A stretch of DNA of 64,000 nucleotides from HO2-45-11b sp964450915. GTDB taxonomy: Bacteria > Patescibacteriota > Andersenbacteria > UBA10190. Under the pieces are notes generated by a model that worked only from the letters and a program-made list of their open reading frames with translations, was not told where the DNA came from and ran no database searches. The translations under genes and the position numbers were made by a program. Positions 51,032 through 59,169 of this stretch are shown here, in pieces (positions within the stretch are counted from its first letter, which is position 1; every line of letters begins with the position of its first letter). Location of the stretch: NCBI GenBank assembly GCA_964450915.1, contig CAYVFG010000003.1, forward strand, positions 3,797 through 67,796, written 5' to 3'.

Positions 51032-51814
51032 ATGGAATTTATCCAAGAATTAATGAGCTTAGGTTTGAAGGATAAGCAAGCATCCGTCTATCTTTCGTGT
51101 CTGCAATTAGGGCCTTCTCCTGCCCAGTATATAGCAAAAAAGGCTGACGTAGTGAGAGCTACGACGTACGTGATCTTAGAAGAGCTGATGGCGTTAGGGC
51201 TTGTGACGAAATACAAGGAAGGGAAGAAGACCATGTTTTCCGCAGAAGCGCCTCGGCAATTATTGCGACTACTCGAAAAGCAAGAAGAGGAAATCCAAGA
51301 AAAACAAAAAGATTTGGAGCAAATTTTGCCAGAATTGCAGATGCTTACAAAGGCACTAGGCGACAAACCGTCAGTTCGATACTTCGAGGGGAAAGAGGGT
51401 TTAGCTGCAATTCGAAGAGATTTGGTTATGTATTCACGCCCAGAGGATACCATCTACAATTTTACTCCTGCTGACCATCTTGTGGGCGTTTTCCCCGATG
51501 ACGAGCATACGAACTATGTGCAGCGTGTTGCGAAAGGAATTAAAGGTAAAACGATATTTTCCACAACTTCTGAACAATTGAGAAAGTATTGGTCATCTCA
51601 GGAGTTTAGTCGACATACAGAACGAAGGTATGTTCCGCATAATAAGTTTCCTGTTCCAGCAGGCATGACGATTTATCGAGACAGGGTTGCTATTGGATCG
51701 TTTACTGGTAAATTGTTTGGTGTAATCATCGAAAGCGAGCAAATGGCAAACATGATGCGAGCGCTGTTTGATCTTGCTTGGGAGTCTGCAAAAAGCATTG
51801 ACGAAAAAGAATAA
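51032..51814 (+). CDS. TrmB-family transcriptional regulator
   Basis: 260 aa from the ATG at 51032 (MEFIQELMSLGLKDKQASVYL), the usual TrmB opening. Winged helix (about 5-75: SPAQYIAKKADVVRATTYVILEELMALGLVTKY), a coiled-coil dimer segment (about 85-115), then a C-terminal effector-like domain (VRYFEGKEGLAAIRRDL...). In archaea such proteins sense sugars; here the ligand is unknown. The dyad at 50940 is placed to be its own operator. Confidence 0.85.
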   Translation: MEFIQELMSLGLKDKQASVYLSCLQLGPSPAQYIAKKADVVRATTYVILEELMALGLVTKYKEGKKTMFSAEAPRQLLRLLEKQEEEIQEKQKDLEQILPELQMLTKALGDKPSVRYFEGKEGLAAIRRDLVMYSRPEDTIYNFTPADHLVGVFPDDEHTNYVQRVAKGIKGKTIFSTTSEQLRKYWSSQEFSRHTERRYVPHNKFPVPAGMTIYRDRVAIGSFTGKLFGVIIESEQMANMMRALFDLAWESAKSIDEKE

Positions 51815-51929
51815 ATAGATTAAACTCTAAGTATTCGATTGGGAATTCTCGAGAACCTAAATCGGATTATCAGGGGGTAATTCTCTGATATAGGGCGTCG
51901 TTACTAGGCCGAATTCTTTGGAGGAGGAA

Positions 51930-52010
51930 ATGCGTCATGACCCATTGACCGTATCCGTCTCTTCACGGAAGAAGAGACCAGCGACCCGAGCAGGAGTGCA
52001 CATTTCATAA
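51930..52010 (+). CDS. Orphan mini-ORF, 26 aa, strong SD
   Basis: Begins MRHDPLTVSVSSRKKRP; basic. GGAGGAGG lies immediately upstream (5 bases from the first GGAGG to the ATG). A hairpin TATCAG / CTGATA precedes it (51870s-51890s), and a perfect 8-bp hairpin AAGTTCGC / GCGAACTT (52009-52036) begins at its stop, followed by a terminator. Function unknown. Confidence 0.4.
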   Translation: MRHDPLTVSVSSRKKRPATRAGVHIS

Positions 52011-52056
52011 GTTCGCTTGATGCGTTACGCGAACTTGCACAGAGTTTCAGACTCGA

Positions 52057-52092
52057 CCCGATTGAGACCTTCTGGTTTCATCGGGTTTTTTC
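52057..52092 (+). terminator. Intrinsic terminator of the 51930 unit
   Basis: CCCGAT / ATCGGG stem with inner GAgACC / GGTtTC pairing, then TTTTTTC. Confidence 0.8.
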
Positions 52093-52120
52093 TTGCATAT
52101 TCTACATAAAGTGTTATAGT
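52093..52120 (+). promoter_or_regulatory. Promoter of the candidate ncRNA at 52126
   Basis: TTGCAT, 16 bp, TATAGT. It starts directly after the preceding terminator. Confidence 0.5.
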
Positions 52121-52125
52121 AGCGG

Positions 52126-52230
52126 CTCCTGCTCCAAAGCGGTAAACGCAGGGTACCTTGGAAGGTGCTCGCCGCTTTGTAAGGGGGGGCCCGGGGCGCA
52201 GCACATGTTGCGCTTCCGGGTCTTTTTCTT
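52126..52230 (+). ncRNA. Candidate small RNA (about 105 nt) with terminator, unknown family
   Basis: AAAGCGG (52136) pairs with CCGCTTT (52172), enclosing an ACCTT-GG-AAGGT hairpin. The 3' end is a strong terminator: CCCGG / CCGGG with GCGCA / TGCGC, then TTTTTCTTTT. Own promoter at 52093-52120. The size suits SRP RNA but the conserved SRP core was not found. No SD-ORF inside. Confidence 0.5.
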
Positions 52231-52340
52231 TTGACACGCTTTTCTGTTTCAAGGTACATTTATGAGTCCTTTTCACTATTGTCATCATCGTTCTGCCAGT
52301 TAAGAATATTTCACTGGAATCACCCCCTCCTAGATTCCAG
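52231..52340 (+). promoter_or_regulatory. Second promoter and hairpin in the leader region of pth
   Basis: TTGACA (52231), 18 bp, TACATT (52255-52260), then a perfect 8-bp hairpin CTGGAATC / GATTCCAG (52314-52340). A transcript from here would read into pth, which also has a closer -10. Confidence 0.4.
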
Positions 52341-52387
52341 GAGATACCTTGCTGGCGGAACATTGCGGACAATAGTACGATAAAGCG

Positions 52388-52960
52388 ATGAAGCACGTTT
52401 TAGTTGTTGCATTAGGAAATCCTGGGGAAAAATTTAAGAATACGCGGCACAATCTTGGCCAGGATACTGTGTTGAGCTGGGTTGAGTTGATGCGAGAAAA
52501 GGGTGCAGATGTGCAGGCGGTCCAATCAAAAGAGTCGTTGCACTCGCGTATTCAGGAGGTTGTTTTTAATAATGCAAAGATAACTGTTTTATATCCGGAT
52601 GTATTTATGAATGAGTCCGGGAAAGCGGTGATGCAATATCTGCGATATAACGAAGTTGATCATGAGAATATTCTTATTGTTCATGATGATTTGGAATTGC
52701 CATTAGGCGAGGCGAGGTTGCAAGAATCCGGAAGCGCAAAAGGGCATAACGGCGTTCGCAGTATTCATGAATATGCAGGAACATTAGATATTCCAAGATT
52801 GCGAATTGGTATTGGGCGGCCAGAAGATCAGAAACCTATTGATGTGTTTGTGCTCGAAAGGTTTACAGAGCAAGAGCGAATGATTTTAGATAGCAAGAAG
52901 CAAGGCGTGCTCGATGCGATAACTGAGGCTATTGCTGCACCTGGTCTGATCCGACGATAA
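52388..52960 (+). CDS. pth: Peptidyl-tRNA hydrolase
   Basis: 190 aa. Frees tRNA from stalled peptides. Catalytic His21 in FKNTRHNLG, the Asp of IVHDDLELPLG (about residue 100), and KGHNGVRSI with the RIGIGRP motif are intact. TACGAT ends 6 bp before the ATG, so leaderless translation is likely. The 3' end overlaps the convergent LCP gene by 32 bp. Confidence 0.95.
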   Translation: MKHVLVVALGNPGEKFKNTRHNLGQDTVLSWVELMREKGADVQAVQSKESLHSRIQEVVFNNAKITVLYPDVFMNESGKAVMQYLRYNEVDHENILIVHDDLELPLGEARLQESGSAKGHNGVRSIHEYAGTLDIPRLRIGIGRPEDQKPIDVFVLERFTEQERMILDSKKQGVLDAITEAIAAPGLIRR

Positions 52961-54386
52961 CAAGTATATCTGCTTTTGTTTTCGCTTCCGCAGATGGGAT
53001 ATCTGTTGCAGACGATGCGTTTAGGCTGGATGCGATTTTCGTAGCATCGTCAGACTGGGTGACATTCGGAGAGTACACCGTTGTTTTTGTTATTGTTTTT
53101 GAAGCGGCATTGCCTGTCGCAATAACCTTATACCCGAGCCCTTTGAGTTTTGTTGCCGTTTTTCCTGCAAGGCCGGTGGTGCTTGTTCCGTTTCGAACTT
53201 CGATTGTGGCAGAGGAGGATGTTGGAGTCGAGCTTGCGTTTGGAGTGGGTGATGCTGACGGAGAAATGCTTGGAATAATATCTCCATTCGCATCAATATT
53301 ATGTACGGTTGTATCTGCTTGATTCGCAGCTAAGTCCGTCCCTGTTGATGACGCGAACATATTTTGTGCCAGTGTTTTGATTTCTGAAAAATCTCCTGTT
53401 CGTGTTTTTAATACAGATGCGGGAACACCGCCGAGCATTACGGTGTCGCTTTTTAAGATGCCGTTCGGACCAGTGCTCATGACATCGGATTTGTAGCTCG
53501 AAGGGTCGATCTGGCGGAACAATTCAAAAAATCGTTTCATTTCCCATGTCTGCATGTCTGTTCGAATATTTTCAGACAAAGACGAAAATATTCCGCTGAT
53601 CGCATTGAAATCAAGCGCAGTCGATACGGAGAATACTTTGTCGCGGATCGCAAGAACCACTTGTTGCTGTCGCGCGGTGCGCTTAAAGTCTCCTCCCTCG
53701 GGGCCTTCTACATATCGAGCTCGGACGTACGCAAGCGCCCTATCCCCGTTCATTGTTTCTGTTCCGGCAGGGAAGGCGATTTTGTGCCAGTAGTCAAAAA
53801 ATCCATTATCAATTTTGATATTGACGCCGCCCACTGCGTCCACGATCTTTTTAAATGCGGTAAAGTCTACTCGGGCATAATAATCCATTTTAAGTCCGGT
53901 AATCTCCTCTACTTTTTGTTCAAGCAAGGAAGCTCCGCTTCCCGGTTTTGCCGCTTCTCCGTATGCGTTCACTGCATTTAATTTAGAGTAGAACTGCTGG
54001 CCCGGCACTTGCACGTATAGGTCGCGCGGAAGGGAGAGGAGAGAAATCTTTTTCTCCTTTGGTTGAATGCTCGCGATCATAATAGTGTCGGTAAGGTTCG
54101 GCCCGTCGTGTCCGTCTCCTCCAATTGCCATAAGAAGGATATTGATTCGGTCCTCCTGTTCGCCTTTTAATTTGTTGCCTGATTTAAAGAGGAGATCTGA
54201 AAGTTGTCCGAAGATTGTTTGGTTTGCAGTGCTGATACTGTTGCTGGCAGAAAGAATCTTATATCCAAATACTCCTGCGCCAGTTAAAATGAAAATAACG
54301 AGAACTATAAGGATGGCTCGCGTAATACGAAATGCTTTTGAATGCCCTTTATGTGGTTCTTCCATGTCTTGCATATCATACTGCAT
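52929..54386 (-). CDS. LytR-CpsA-Psr (LCP) family protein with LytR_C domain
   Basis: 485 aa; a start at 54365 (MEEPHKG), 9 bp after a TATGAT, is also possible. One membrane helix (about 21-44), the extracytoplasmic LCP domain (about 80-235: INILLMAIGG..., SLPRDLYVQVPG, YARVDFTAFKKIVDAVGGV, and the Arg-rich ALAYVRARY), a Ser/Pro/Thr linker and a C-terminal LytR_C domain (IEVRNGTSTTGLAGKTA). LCP proteins transfer lipid-linked glycopolymers to the wall. Confidence 0.9.
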   Translation of the reverse strand: MQYDMQDMEEPHKGHSKAFRITRAILIVLVIFILTGAGVFGYKILSASNSISTANQTIFGQLSDLLFKSGNKLKGEQEDRINILLMAIGGDGHDGPNLTDTIMIASIQPKEKKISLLSLPRDLYVQVPGQQFYSKLNAVNAYGEAAKPGSGASLLEQKVEEITGLKMDYYARVDFTAFKKIVDAVGGVNIKIDNGFFDYWHKIAFPAGTETMNGDRALAYVRARYVEGPEGGDFKRTARQQQVVLAIRDKVFSVSTALDFNAISGIFSSLSENIRTDMQTWEMKRFFELFRQIDPSSYKSDVMSTGPNGILKSDTVMLGGVPASVLKTRTGDFSEIKTLAQNMFASSTGTDLAANQADTTVHNIDANGDIIPSISPSASPTPNASSTPTSSSATIEVRNGTSTTGLAGKTATKLKGLGYKVIATGNAASKTITKTTVYSPNVTQSDDATKIASSLNASSATDIPSAEAKTKADILVIVGSDQVQQ

Positions 54387-54404
54387 CCTAGTAAACTTGC
54401 CAAT

Positions 54405-55010
54405 ATGGATGAACAGTCGTTTGAGAATCGGTCTCTCGTGTGGGTAGTAGGCTCATTCTTTTGGGAGTTACTGAAAGCGTTTTTGTTAGCAATGGTCATT
54501 ATCGTGCCGATTCGATACTTCATTGCACAGCCATTTTTCGTTCGCGGTGCATCAATGGAGCCCAACTTTCATAATGGTGAATATCTTGTGATCGATCAGT
54601 TGTCGTACCGATTAAGTCAGCCGAAGAGAGATGATATTATTGTGTTCCGATACCCACTCGATGAGTCGCAATTTTTTATTAAAAGAATTATCGGGTTGCC
54701 AGGCGACGAAGTTATCATCGATAATTCGCAGATCGAAATAAAGAATGCCGCATATCCGAACGGAGTGTTATTGAACGAGTCTCAGTACCTATCGCCTGAG
54801 GTTACTACGGGTGGCCAGGTAGATGTTCGTTTGGGCAGCGACGAGTATTTTGTGTTAGGGGATAATCGTCCGTCCAGTTCCGACTCGAGAGTGTGGGGGC
54901 TAGTGAAGAGAAGTGAGATAGTCGGGAGAGTCTGGGTTCGTGCGTGGCCACTTGATCGTCTTGCGACATTCCATTCATTGGTGCCAAGTTTCGTGTCCCC
55001 TCAATCATAG
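54405..55010 (+). CDS. lepB: Signal peptidase I
   Basis: 201 aa from the ATG at 54405, 7 bp after TAAACT; the longer frame at 54342 runs into the divergent LCP gene. Single N-terminal membrane helix (about 18-38); catalytic Ser50 in RGASMEPNF, Lys93 in FIKRIIGLPGD, and the GDNRPSSSDSR box are intact. It removes signal peptides of exported proteins. Confidence 0.94.
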   Translation: MDEQSFENRSLVWVVGSFFWELLKAFLLAMVIIVPIRYFIAQPFFVRGASMEPNFHNGEYLVIDQLSYRLSQPKRDDIIVFRYPLDESQFFIKRIIGLPGDEVIIDNSQIEIKNAAYPNGVLLNESQYLSPEVTTGGQVDVRLGSDEYFVLGDNRPSSSDSRVWGLVKRSEIVGRVWVRAWPLDRLATFHSLVPSFVSPQS

Positions 55011-55051
55011 GCTTGATTTTTACCTCGTTCATCGCTATAATGAGCATTCAT

Positions 55052-56380
55052 ATGCCATCTAAAAAGAAAACATCCCCAGCTGAAACAGTTCAATTTCCAT
55101 TGCACAGTCCTCGCGGTACGCAGGATATCCTGCCTCAGGACCAGAAATATTGGGAATATGTAACAGAAAATGCGAAGACATTTATGCGCGGATGGCACTT
55201 CCAGCAGCTGGAAACTCCCATGTTTGAAGAAACGGCATTGTTTACGCGCGGCATTGGAGAAGGTACGGATATTATTGATAAGGAATTATTCGAATTGAAA
55301 TCTCGCGGAAAAGGAGCAAATTATTCCTTGCGCCCGGAGGCAACTGCTTCCATTATTCGAGCTTATATCGAGCACGGCATGCGAAGCTGGCCGAAGCCGG
55401 TGAAATTATTCACAATCGGTTCATTTTTCCGATATGATCGTCCTCAGGCTGGAAGATTCCGAGAACTTCATCAAATCGATTTGGAAATTATCGGAGCAAG
55501 CAATCCTATTACGGATGTCCAGCTTATTTATGTTATGCATAATTATTTTAAGTCGCTTGGCTTAGAGGATTATGTTGTACTGCTTAATACGTTAGGCGAG
55601 CCATCGGAACGAAAAACATATATCGGTTTATTGAAAGAACATTTTCGAAGAAATCGAACAAAGCTCTGCCGTGATTGCAAAGAACGTCTTACTACGAATC
55701 CGCTTCGATTGCTTGATTGTAAGGAGGAGAAATGCATGCAAGTAAGCAATACTGCTCCGCGGTTGCTTGACCATTTGTCTGACGCATCAAAAAAACATTT
55801 CGAATTTATTCTCAATAGCTTGCGAGAACTTGAAGTTCCGCACGAAGTTTCCCCGTCGCTTGTTCGCGGACTGGATTACTATACGCATACCGTATTCGAA
55901 TTTGTGCCAAAATCTACGCGAGGAGAGGGGCAGCAAAGTTCATTCGCTGCCGGCGGGCGATACAATAATTTAATTAAGGAATTGGGCGGCAAAGAAGCCT
56001 CCGCGATTGGCGCTGCGATCGGAGTTGAGCGCTTGATCGATCGCGTAAAGGCGGAAGGAATTGATTTGATGATTATGGATCAACCCCAATTGTTTATTGC
56101 GCAATTAGGAGAGCAAGCAAAGATTGTTGGGCTTCGGGTGATGAAGCAGCTTCGTGATGCGGATATTCCGTTTTCTGAAAGCATCGATAGGGATGGTATG
56201 CAGCAGCAATTGCATATGGCGGACAGGCTGAAGGTTGAATGGTCGATTATCATCGGACAAAAAGAAGTAATCGACAATACGGTTATTTTGCGAAACATGG
56301 AGAGCGGAATGCAAGAGGTTGTTGATCGGGATAAGCTCGTGCAAGAATTGGAAAAACGGCTACATATTGTACGTGAGTAG
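55052..56380 (+). CDS. hisS: Histidyl-tRNA synthetase
   Basis: 442 aa from the ATG at 55052 (MPSKKKTSP); TATAAT (55036-55041) ends 10 bp before it, ruling against the frame start at 55013. Class II motifs SPRGTQDILP, LRPEATASIIRAY, FFRYDRPQAGRFREL(H)Q and RGLDYYTHTVFE are intact, with a C-terminal anticodon domain. A short cysteine cluster (CRDC...CKEEKC, about 212-232) is inserted and may bind zinc. Confidence 0.95.
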   Translation: MPSKKKTSPAETVQFPLHSPRGTQDILPQDQKYWEYVTENAKTFMRGWHFQQLETPMFEETALFTRGIGEGTDIIDKELFELKSRGKGANYSLRPEATASIIRAYIEHGMRSWPKPVKLFTIGSFFRYDRPQAGRFRELHQIDLEIIGASNPITDVQLIYVMHNYFKSLGLEDYVVLLNTLGEPSERKTYIGLLKEHFRRNRTKLCRDCKERLTTNPLRLLDCKEEKCMQVSNTAPRLLDHLSDASKKHFEFILNSLRELEVPHEVSPSLVRGLDYYTHTVFEFVPKSTRGEGQQSSFAAGGRYNNLIKELGGKEASAIGAAIGVERLIDRVKAEGIDLMIMDQPQLFIAQLGEQAKIVGLRVMKQLRDADIPFSESIDRDGMQQQLHMADRLKVEWSIIIGQKEVIDNTVILRNMESGMQEVVDRDKLVQELEKRLHIVRE

Positions 56381-56390
56381 CAAAAAACGA

Positions 56391-56408
56391 TATACTACGT
56401 GGTAGTAT
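56391..56408 (+). promoter_or_regulatory. Dyad over the -10 and start codon of the HIT gene
   Basis: ATACTAC-GTG-GTAGTAT, 7-bp perfect arms. The left arm contains the -10 TATACT, the right arm ends on the start codon. A bound repressor would cover the whole start region. Confidence 0.45.
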
Positions 56409-56775
56409 GTCGACTGAATCAGGATGCATTTTTTGTAGTATTGCAGAGCAAGCTGTTCCTGCCGATGTTTTATTTGATGGCGGGGATACGATGTTTTTTC
56501 GAGATATTAATCCGAAAGCGTCTGTGCATATTATTGGAATTCCTAAAAAACATTTGCAGTCACTTGATGCTATGCAAGGCGATGATCATTCGATGATCGG
56601 CAAGCTGCTTCACGAAGCAACGCACGTTGCTCGGGACGCGGGTATTTTCGAATCCGGATATCGCGTCATTACAAATGTGGGCAAGCATGCTGGGCAAGAA
56701 GTTCATCATTTGCATTTTCACATTGTTGGCGGAGAAGATTTAGGACCGCTTATTTGTAATGCGTCATCGTTATGA
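56407..56775 (+). CDS. HIT-family nucleotide hydrolase (HinT-like)
   Basis: 122 aa. Contains CIFCSI near the N-terminus, the FRDINPKASVHIIGIPKKH core and the histidine triad HHLHFHIVGG at the C-terminal end. HinT-like proteins hydrolyse nucleotide phosphoramidates. The final bases overlap the start of the pilin-like gene (ATGA). Confidence 0.92.
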   Translation: MSTESGCIFCSIAEQAVPADVLFDGGDTMFFRDINPKASVHIIGIPKKHLQSLDAMQGDDHSMIGKLLHEATHVARDAGIFESGYRVITNVGKHAGQEVHHLHFHIVGGEDLGPLICNASSL

Positions 56776-57188
56776 ATAAGAAATATATAACGCGGATGTA
56801 TGCATTTGTATTTGTTTCGATGCTGCCTTTTGTCAGCTTTGCGCAAACCGGCGGTCTTATTAAGTGCGGTCCGGCAGGCCAACAGGGAAAGGATTGCACT
56901 ATTGACGATTTTTTTACTCTTTTCGTAAATATTTTTAATTATCTGCTTGGCATGGGCGCCATCGTCGCGTTTCTATTTTTGATTTACGGTGGCATAAAAA
57001 TGTTCCTCTATTCAGTAGACGAGGAAAATCTTGCGGCAGGCAAAAAGACGGTCATAGAGGCATTGATTGGACTGGCTATTATATTGCTTGCGTACGTGCT
57101 CATTAATACGCTTCTTACTGTTTTGGGCGTTTCTAAGCCGGCAGATTATTTTAATGGCAATGCAGTCAGCGGAAGTGCGGTCAAATAG
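56772..57188 (+). CDS. Pilin/TrbC-like small exported membrane protein
   Basis: 138 aa. Signal peptide (MNKKYITRMYAFVFVSMLPFVSFA-Q), a short Cys-pair loop (KCGPAGQQGKDC), then two membrane helices (about 55-75 and 95-117) joined by a charged turn (YSVDEENLAAGKK). This layout is that of VirB2/TrbC pilins and is common in Patescibacteria, often near type IV secretion or pilus genes; none are adjacent here. Coupled to the HIT gene by a 4-bp overlap. Confidence 0.7.
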   Translation: MNKKYITRMYAFVFVSMLPFVSFAQTGGLIKCGPAGQQGKDCTIDDFFTLFVNIFNYLLGMGAIVAFLFLIYGGIKMFLYSVDEENLAAGKKTVIEALIGLAIILLAYVLINTLLTVLGVSKPADYFNGNAVSGSAVK

Positions 57189-57191
57189 TCA

Positions 57192-57220
57192 TTGACATGC
57201 AACTTATCCCGTGGTAGGAT
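57192..57220 (+). promoter_or_regulatory. Promoter of rpsU
   Basis: TTGACA, 17 bp, TAGGAT, followed by about 38 nt of leader that contains the full SD AGGAGGTGA (57247-57255). Confidence 0.65.
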
Positions 57221-57264
57221 GTTTACTAGAGTTTGTTATTATTTTTAGGAGGTGACTTTTTCCT

Positions 57265-57516
57265 GTGTTAGAAGTACAGAAACGTGATAATGAAAATTCC
57301 GAAGGATTAATCCGTCGGTTTTCTCGTGTTGTGCAACAAAGCGGAGTGTTGTTACAGGCGAAGAAAGTTCGGTACCACGAAAAAAAACAAAGCAAAATGA
57401 AAGTTCGTGAAGCTGCTCAACGAAGAAGCGAGTTACAGACCGAGCGCGAACGAGCAATCAAAATGGGAGAAATAGACGAATTCGCATATCCTCAAAAGAA
57501 AGGCAAGCGTTTCTAA
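57265..57516 (+). CDS. rpsU: Ribosomal protein bS21
   Basis: 83 aa, highly basic and helical (RRFSRVVQQSGVLLQAKKVRYHEKKQSKMKVREAAQRRSEL), with the usual RF-x-R-x-x-Q-x-x-G opening. The gene starts at GTG 57265, nine bases after an AGGAGGTGA that matches the 16S 3' end over nine bases. It is the only clearly housekeeping gene here with such an SD; most others look leaderless. It has its own promoter and terminator. Confidence 0.93.
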   Translation: MLEVQKRDNENSEGLIRRFSRVVQQSGVLLQAKKVRYHEKKQSKMKVREAAQRRSELQTERERAIKMGEIDEFAYPQKKGKRF

Positions 57517-57533
57517 ATAGAGACCATTGTAAA

Positions 57534-57566
57534 ACACCCCGGTACTCGCGGGGTGTTTTATTTTGT
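57534..57566 (+). terminator. Intrinsic terminator of rpsU
   Basis: ACACCCC / GGGGTGT perfect stem, then TTTATTTTG. Confidence 0.85.
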
Positions 57567-57592
57567 ATTTATAGGTATAATGAAGAAACTAT

Positions 57593-58333
57593 ATGGCCAA
57601 TGAACTTCCTCCCAATTTACCGATCCCACCGATTCCTCCTGCAGGAGGCGCTCCCGCAACTGGATTTGATGTGCCGGACCCATTCGAGGATGTATCTTCG
57701 ATGCCCGATAAAACAAGTCAGCCGAATCCGCTTATTGCGCCTCCGGAGGTTGATGAGTCTCTTGAAACTGACCAGCCCGTATTCGTAAAACCGGAAATGC
57801 CAACAAGAAAACGAAGTGCAAAAACCCTTGTTTTTATTGTGTTGGGAGTAGTCATTTTGCTTATCGCCGTGATTGCAGCTATTGCGATAAAAATGTTTTC
57901 AGGATCTTCTGTGCAAAAAACAGCTGCGGACATTACGCCCACTCCGACAGTTGCTCCTGTTCAAAGCCAGCAGCCAGTAGCGGTGGAATCGAGCACGCCC
58001 CCTCCTACTTCCTCGGCTCAAATCGGTTCGGATGGCGATGACCCCGATAAGGATGGGGTAAATAATGCGGAGGAGCGGCTATATGGGACTGATCCAAATA
58101 ATCCTGATACTGACGGAGATGGGTATGATGACGGCGAAGAAGTGAAGAATGGGTATAACCCTCTTGGCCAAGGATCGCTTGATTCTGATAATGATGGGTT
58201 GACGGACCCGGTGGAGCGTAAAATGGGTACTGATCCGTTTAATCCTGATACTGACGGAGATGGATATTCGGATGGGGACGAGGTTGCGCACGGACACAAC
58301 CCGCTTGTTCCTGCACCGAACGACAAGCTGTAA
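57593..58333 (+). CDS. Membrane protein with thrombospondin type 3 calcium-binding repeats
   Basis: 246 aa. Pro-rich cytoplasmic N-terminus, one membrane helix (about 78-100), a Thr/Pro/Ser linker, then Asp-rich repeats DPDKDGVNNAEE, NPDTDGDGYDDGEE, DSDNDGLTDPVE and NPDTDGDGYSDGDE, the calcium-binding thrombospondin type 3 pattern. Probably displayed on the cell surface. TATAAT ends 11 bp before the ATG. Confidence 0.82.
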   Translation: MANELPPNLPIPPIPPAGGAPATGFDVPDPFEDVSSMPDKTSQPNPLIAPPEVDESLETDQPVFVKPEMPTRKRSAKTLVFIVLGVVILLIAVIAAIAIKMFSGSSVQKTAADITPTPTVAPVQSQQPVAVESSTPPPTSSAQIGSDGDDPDKDGVNNAEERLYGTDPNNPDTDGDGYDDGEEVKNGYNPLGQGSLDSDNDGLTDPVERKMGTDPFNPDTDGDGYSDGDEVAHGHNPLVPAPNDKL

Positions 58334-58348
58334 TAGCGCATGTAATGT

Positions 58349-58780
58349 ATGACGCTTGAGTTGCAGTGTGAACAATTTCCACTTACGCATGAGCAGATAA
58401 TGAAGCTATTAGATTGTGCATGCGACAAGCTCGATATGCACGATAGTGGACATGTAACGCTGCGCTGTGTTGAAGTTGATGAAATAACAAATATGAACGC
58501 AACCTATCGACATAAAAATTCTCCGACAAATATACTGACGTTTTCATATGATGAGAATGAGCATGATATTGCTATTTGCATGAACGTTGCAGCCGATGAA
58601 GCGCGAGATCGAGGAGTTGAGCTTGCTGATTATGCAGCATTGCTTGTGACTCATGGATTCTTGCATGCACTGGGAATGGATCACGAAGCATCTGAAAAAG
58701 AGGAGCTAAAAACGGAAGAATTAGAAAAGCAAATTCTGGCAGAGACAGGATTTGCTCCTGTAACATTATTTGCGGTATGA
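58349..58780 (+). CDS. ybeY: Endoribonuclease YbeY
   Basis: 143 aa. rRNA maturation and quality-control nuclease. The zinc motif HGFLHALGMDHE (H-x3-H-x5-H) is intact near residues 110-122; EINxMNATYRHKNSPTNILTFSY matches the conserved EDI..LN..YR..D.PTDVLSFP block with substitutions. It overlaps dgkA by 4 bp. Confidence 0.92.
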   Translation: MTLELQCEQFPLTHEQIMKLLDCACDKLDMHDSGHVTLRCVEVDEITNMNATYRHKNSPTNILTFSYDENEHDIAICMNVAADEARDRGVELADYAALLVTHGFLHALGMDHEASEKEELKTEELEKQILAETGFAPVTLFAV

Positions 58781-59142
58781 AGCGTTGGCACAGGAGCAGG
58801 TCTTTTTTTGAAGCGCTAGCATTTGCTCTTCGAGGAGTTGCAACTGCCATTTTGCGCGAGAGAAATATTCGTATACAGCTTTTTATTGGAACAATTATTT
58901 TGTTCATGATGATCTTGCTGCACGTATCTTTTTTGAATATGGGAATCGGCATTATTGCTATTTTGCTTGTCCTGGCCTTTGAGATGATAAATACCGCGCT
59001 TGAGTTGCTGTCTGACATGGTGCATCCGGAATACAGCGTTATTGTTCGGAATGTGAAGGATATTTCTGCAGGAGCAGTTCTTGTGGTTACTATCGCTGCC
59101 TGCGTTGTCGGGTTATTGATTTTTCTTCCAATCCTTTTTTAG
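58777..59142 (+). CDS. dgkA: Diacylglycerol/undecaprenol kinase DgkA
   Basis: 121 aa integral membrane kinase with three helices. The signature AFEMINTALELLSDMVHPEYSVI...VKDISAGAVLV matches the family block ENxAIExxxD...KDxxAAAV. In organisms with a simple envelope it phosphorylates undecaprenol, feeding the same lipid pool as UppP. Start overlaps the ybeY stop (ATGA). Confidence 0.9.
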   Translation: MKRWHRSRSFFEALAFALRGVATAILRERNIRIQLFIGTIILFMMILLHVSFLNMGIGIIAILLVLAFEMINTALELLSDMVHPEYSVIVRNVKDISAGAVLVVTIAACVVGLLIFLPILF

Positions 59143-59169
59143 GTACAATAGGTATAGAATATTTTCATT

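Noticed and set aside
52126..52230. SRP RNA (4.5S) assignment
   Set aside because: Size and terminator fit, but the conserved GGAAGNAGC-type apical core is absent.
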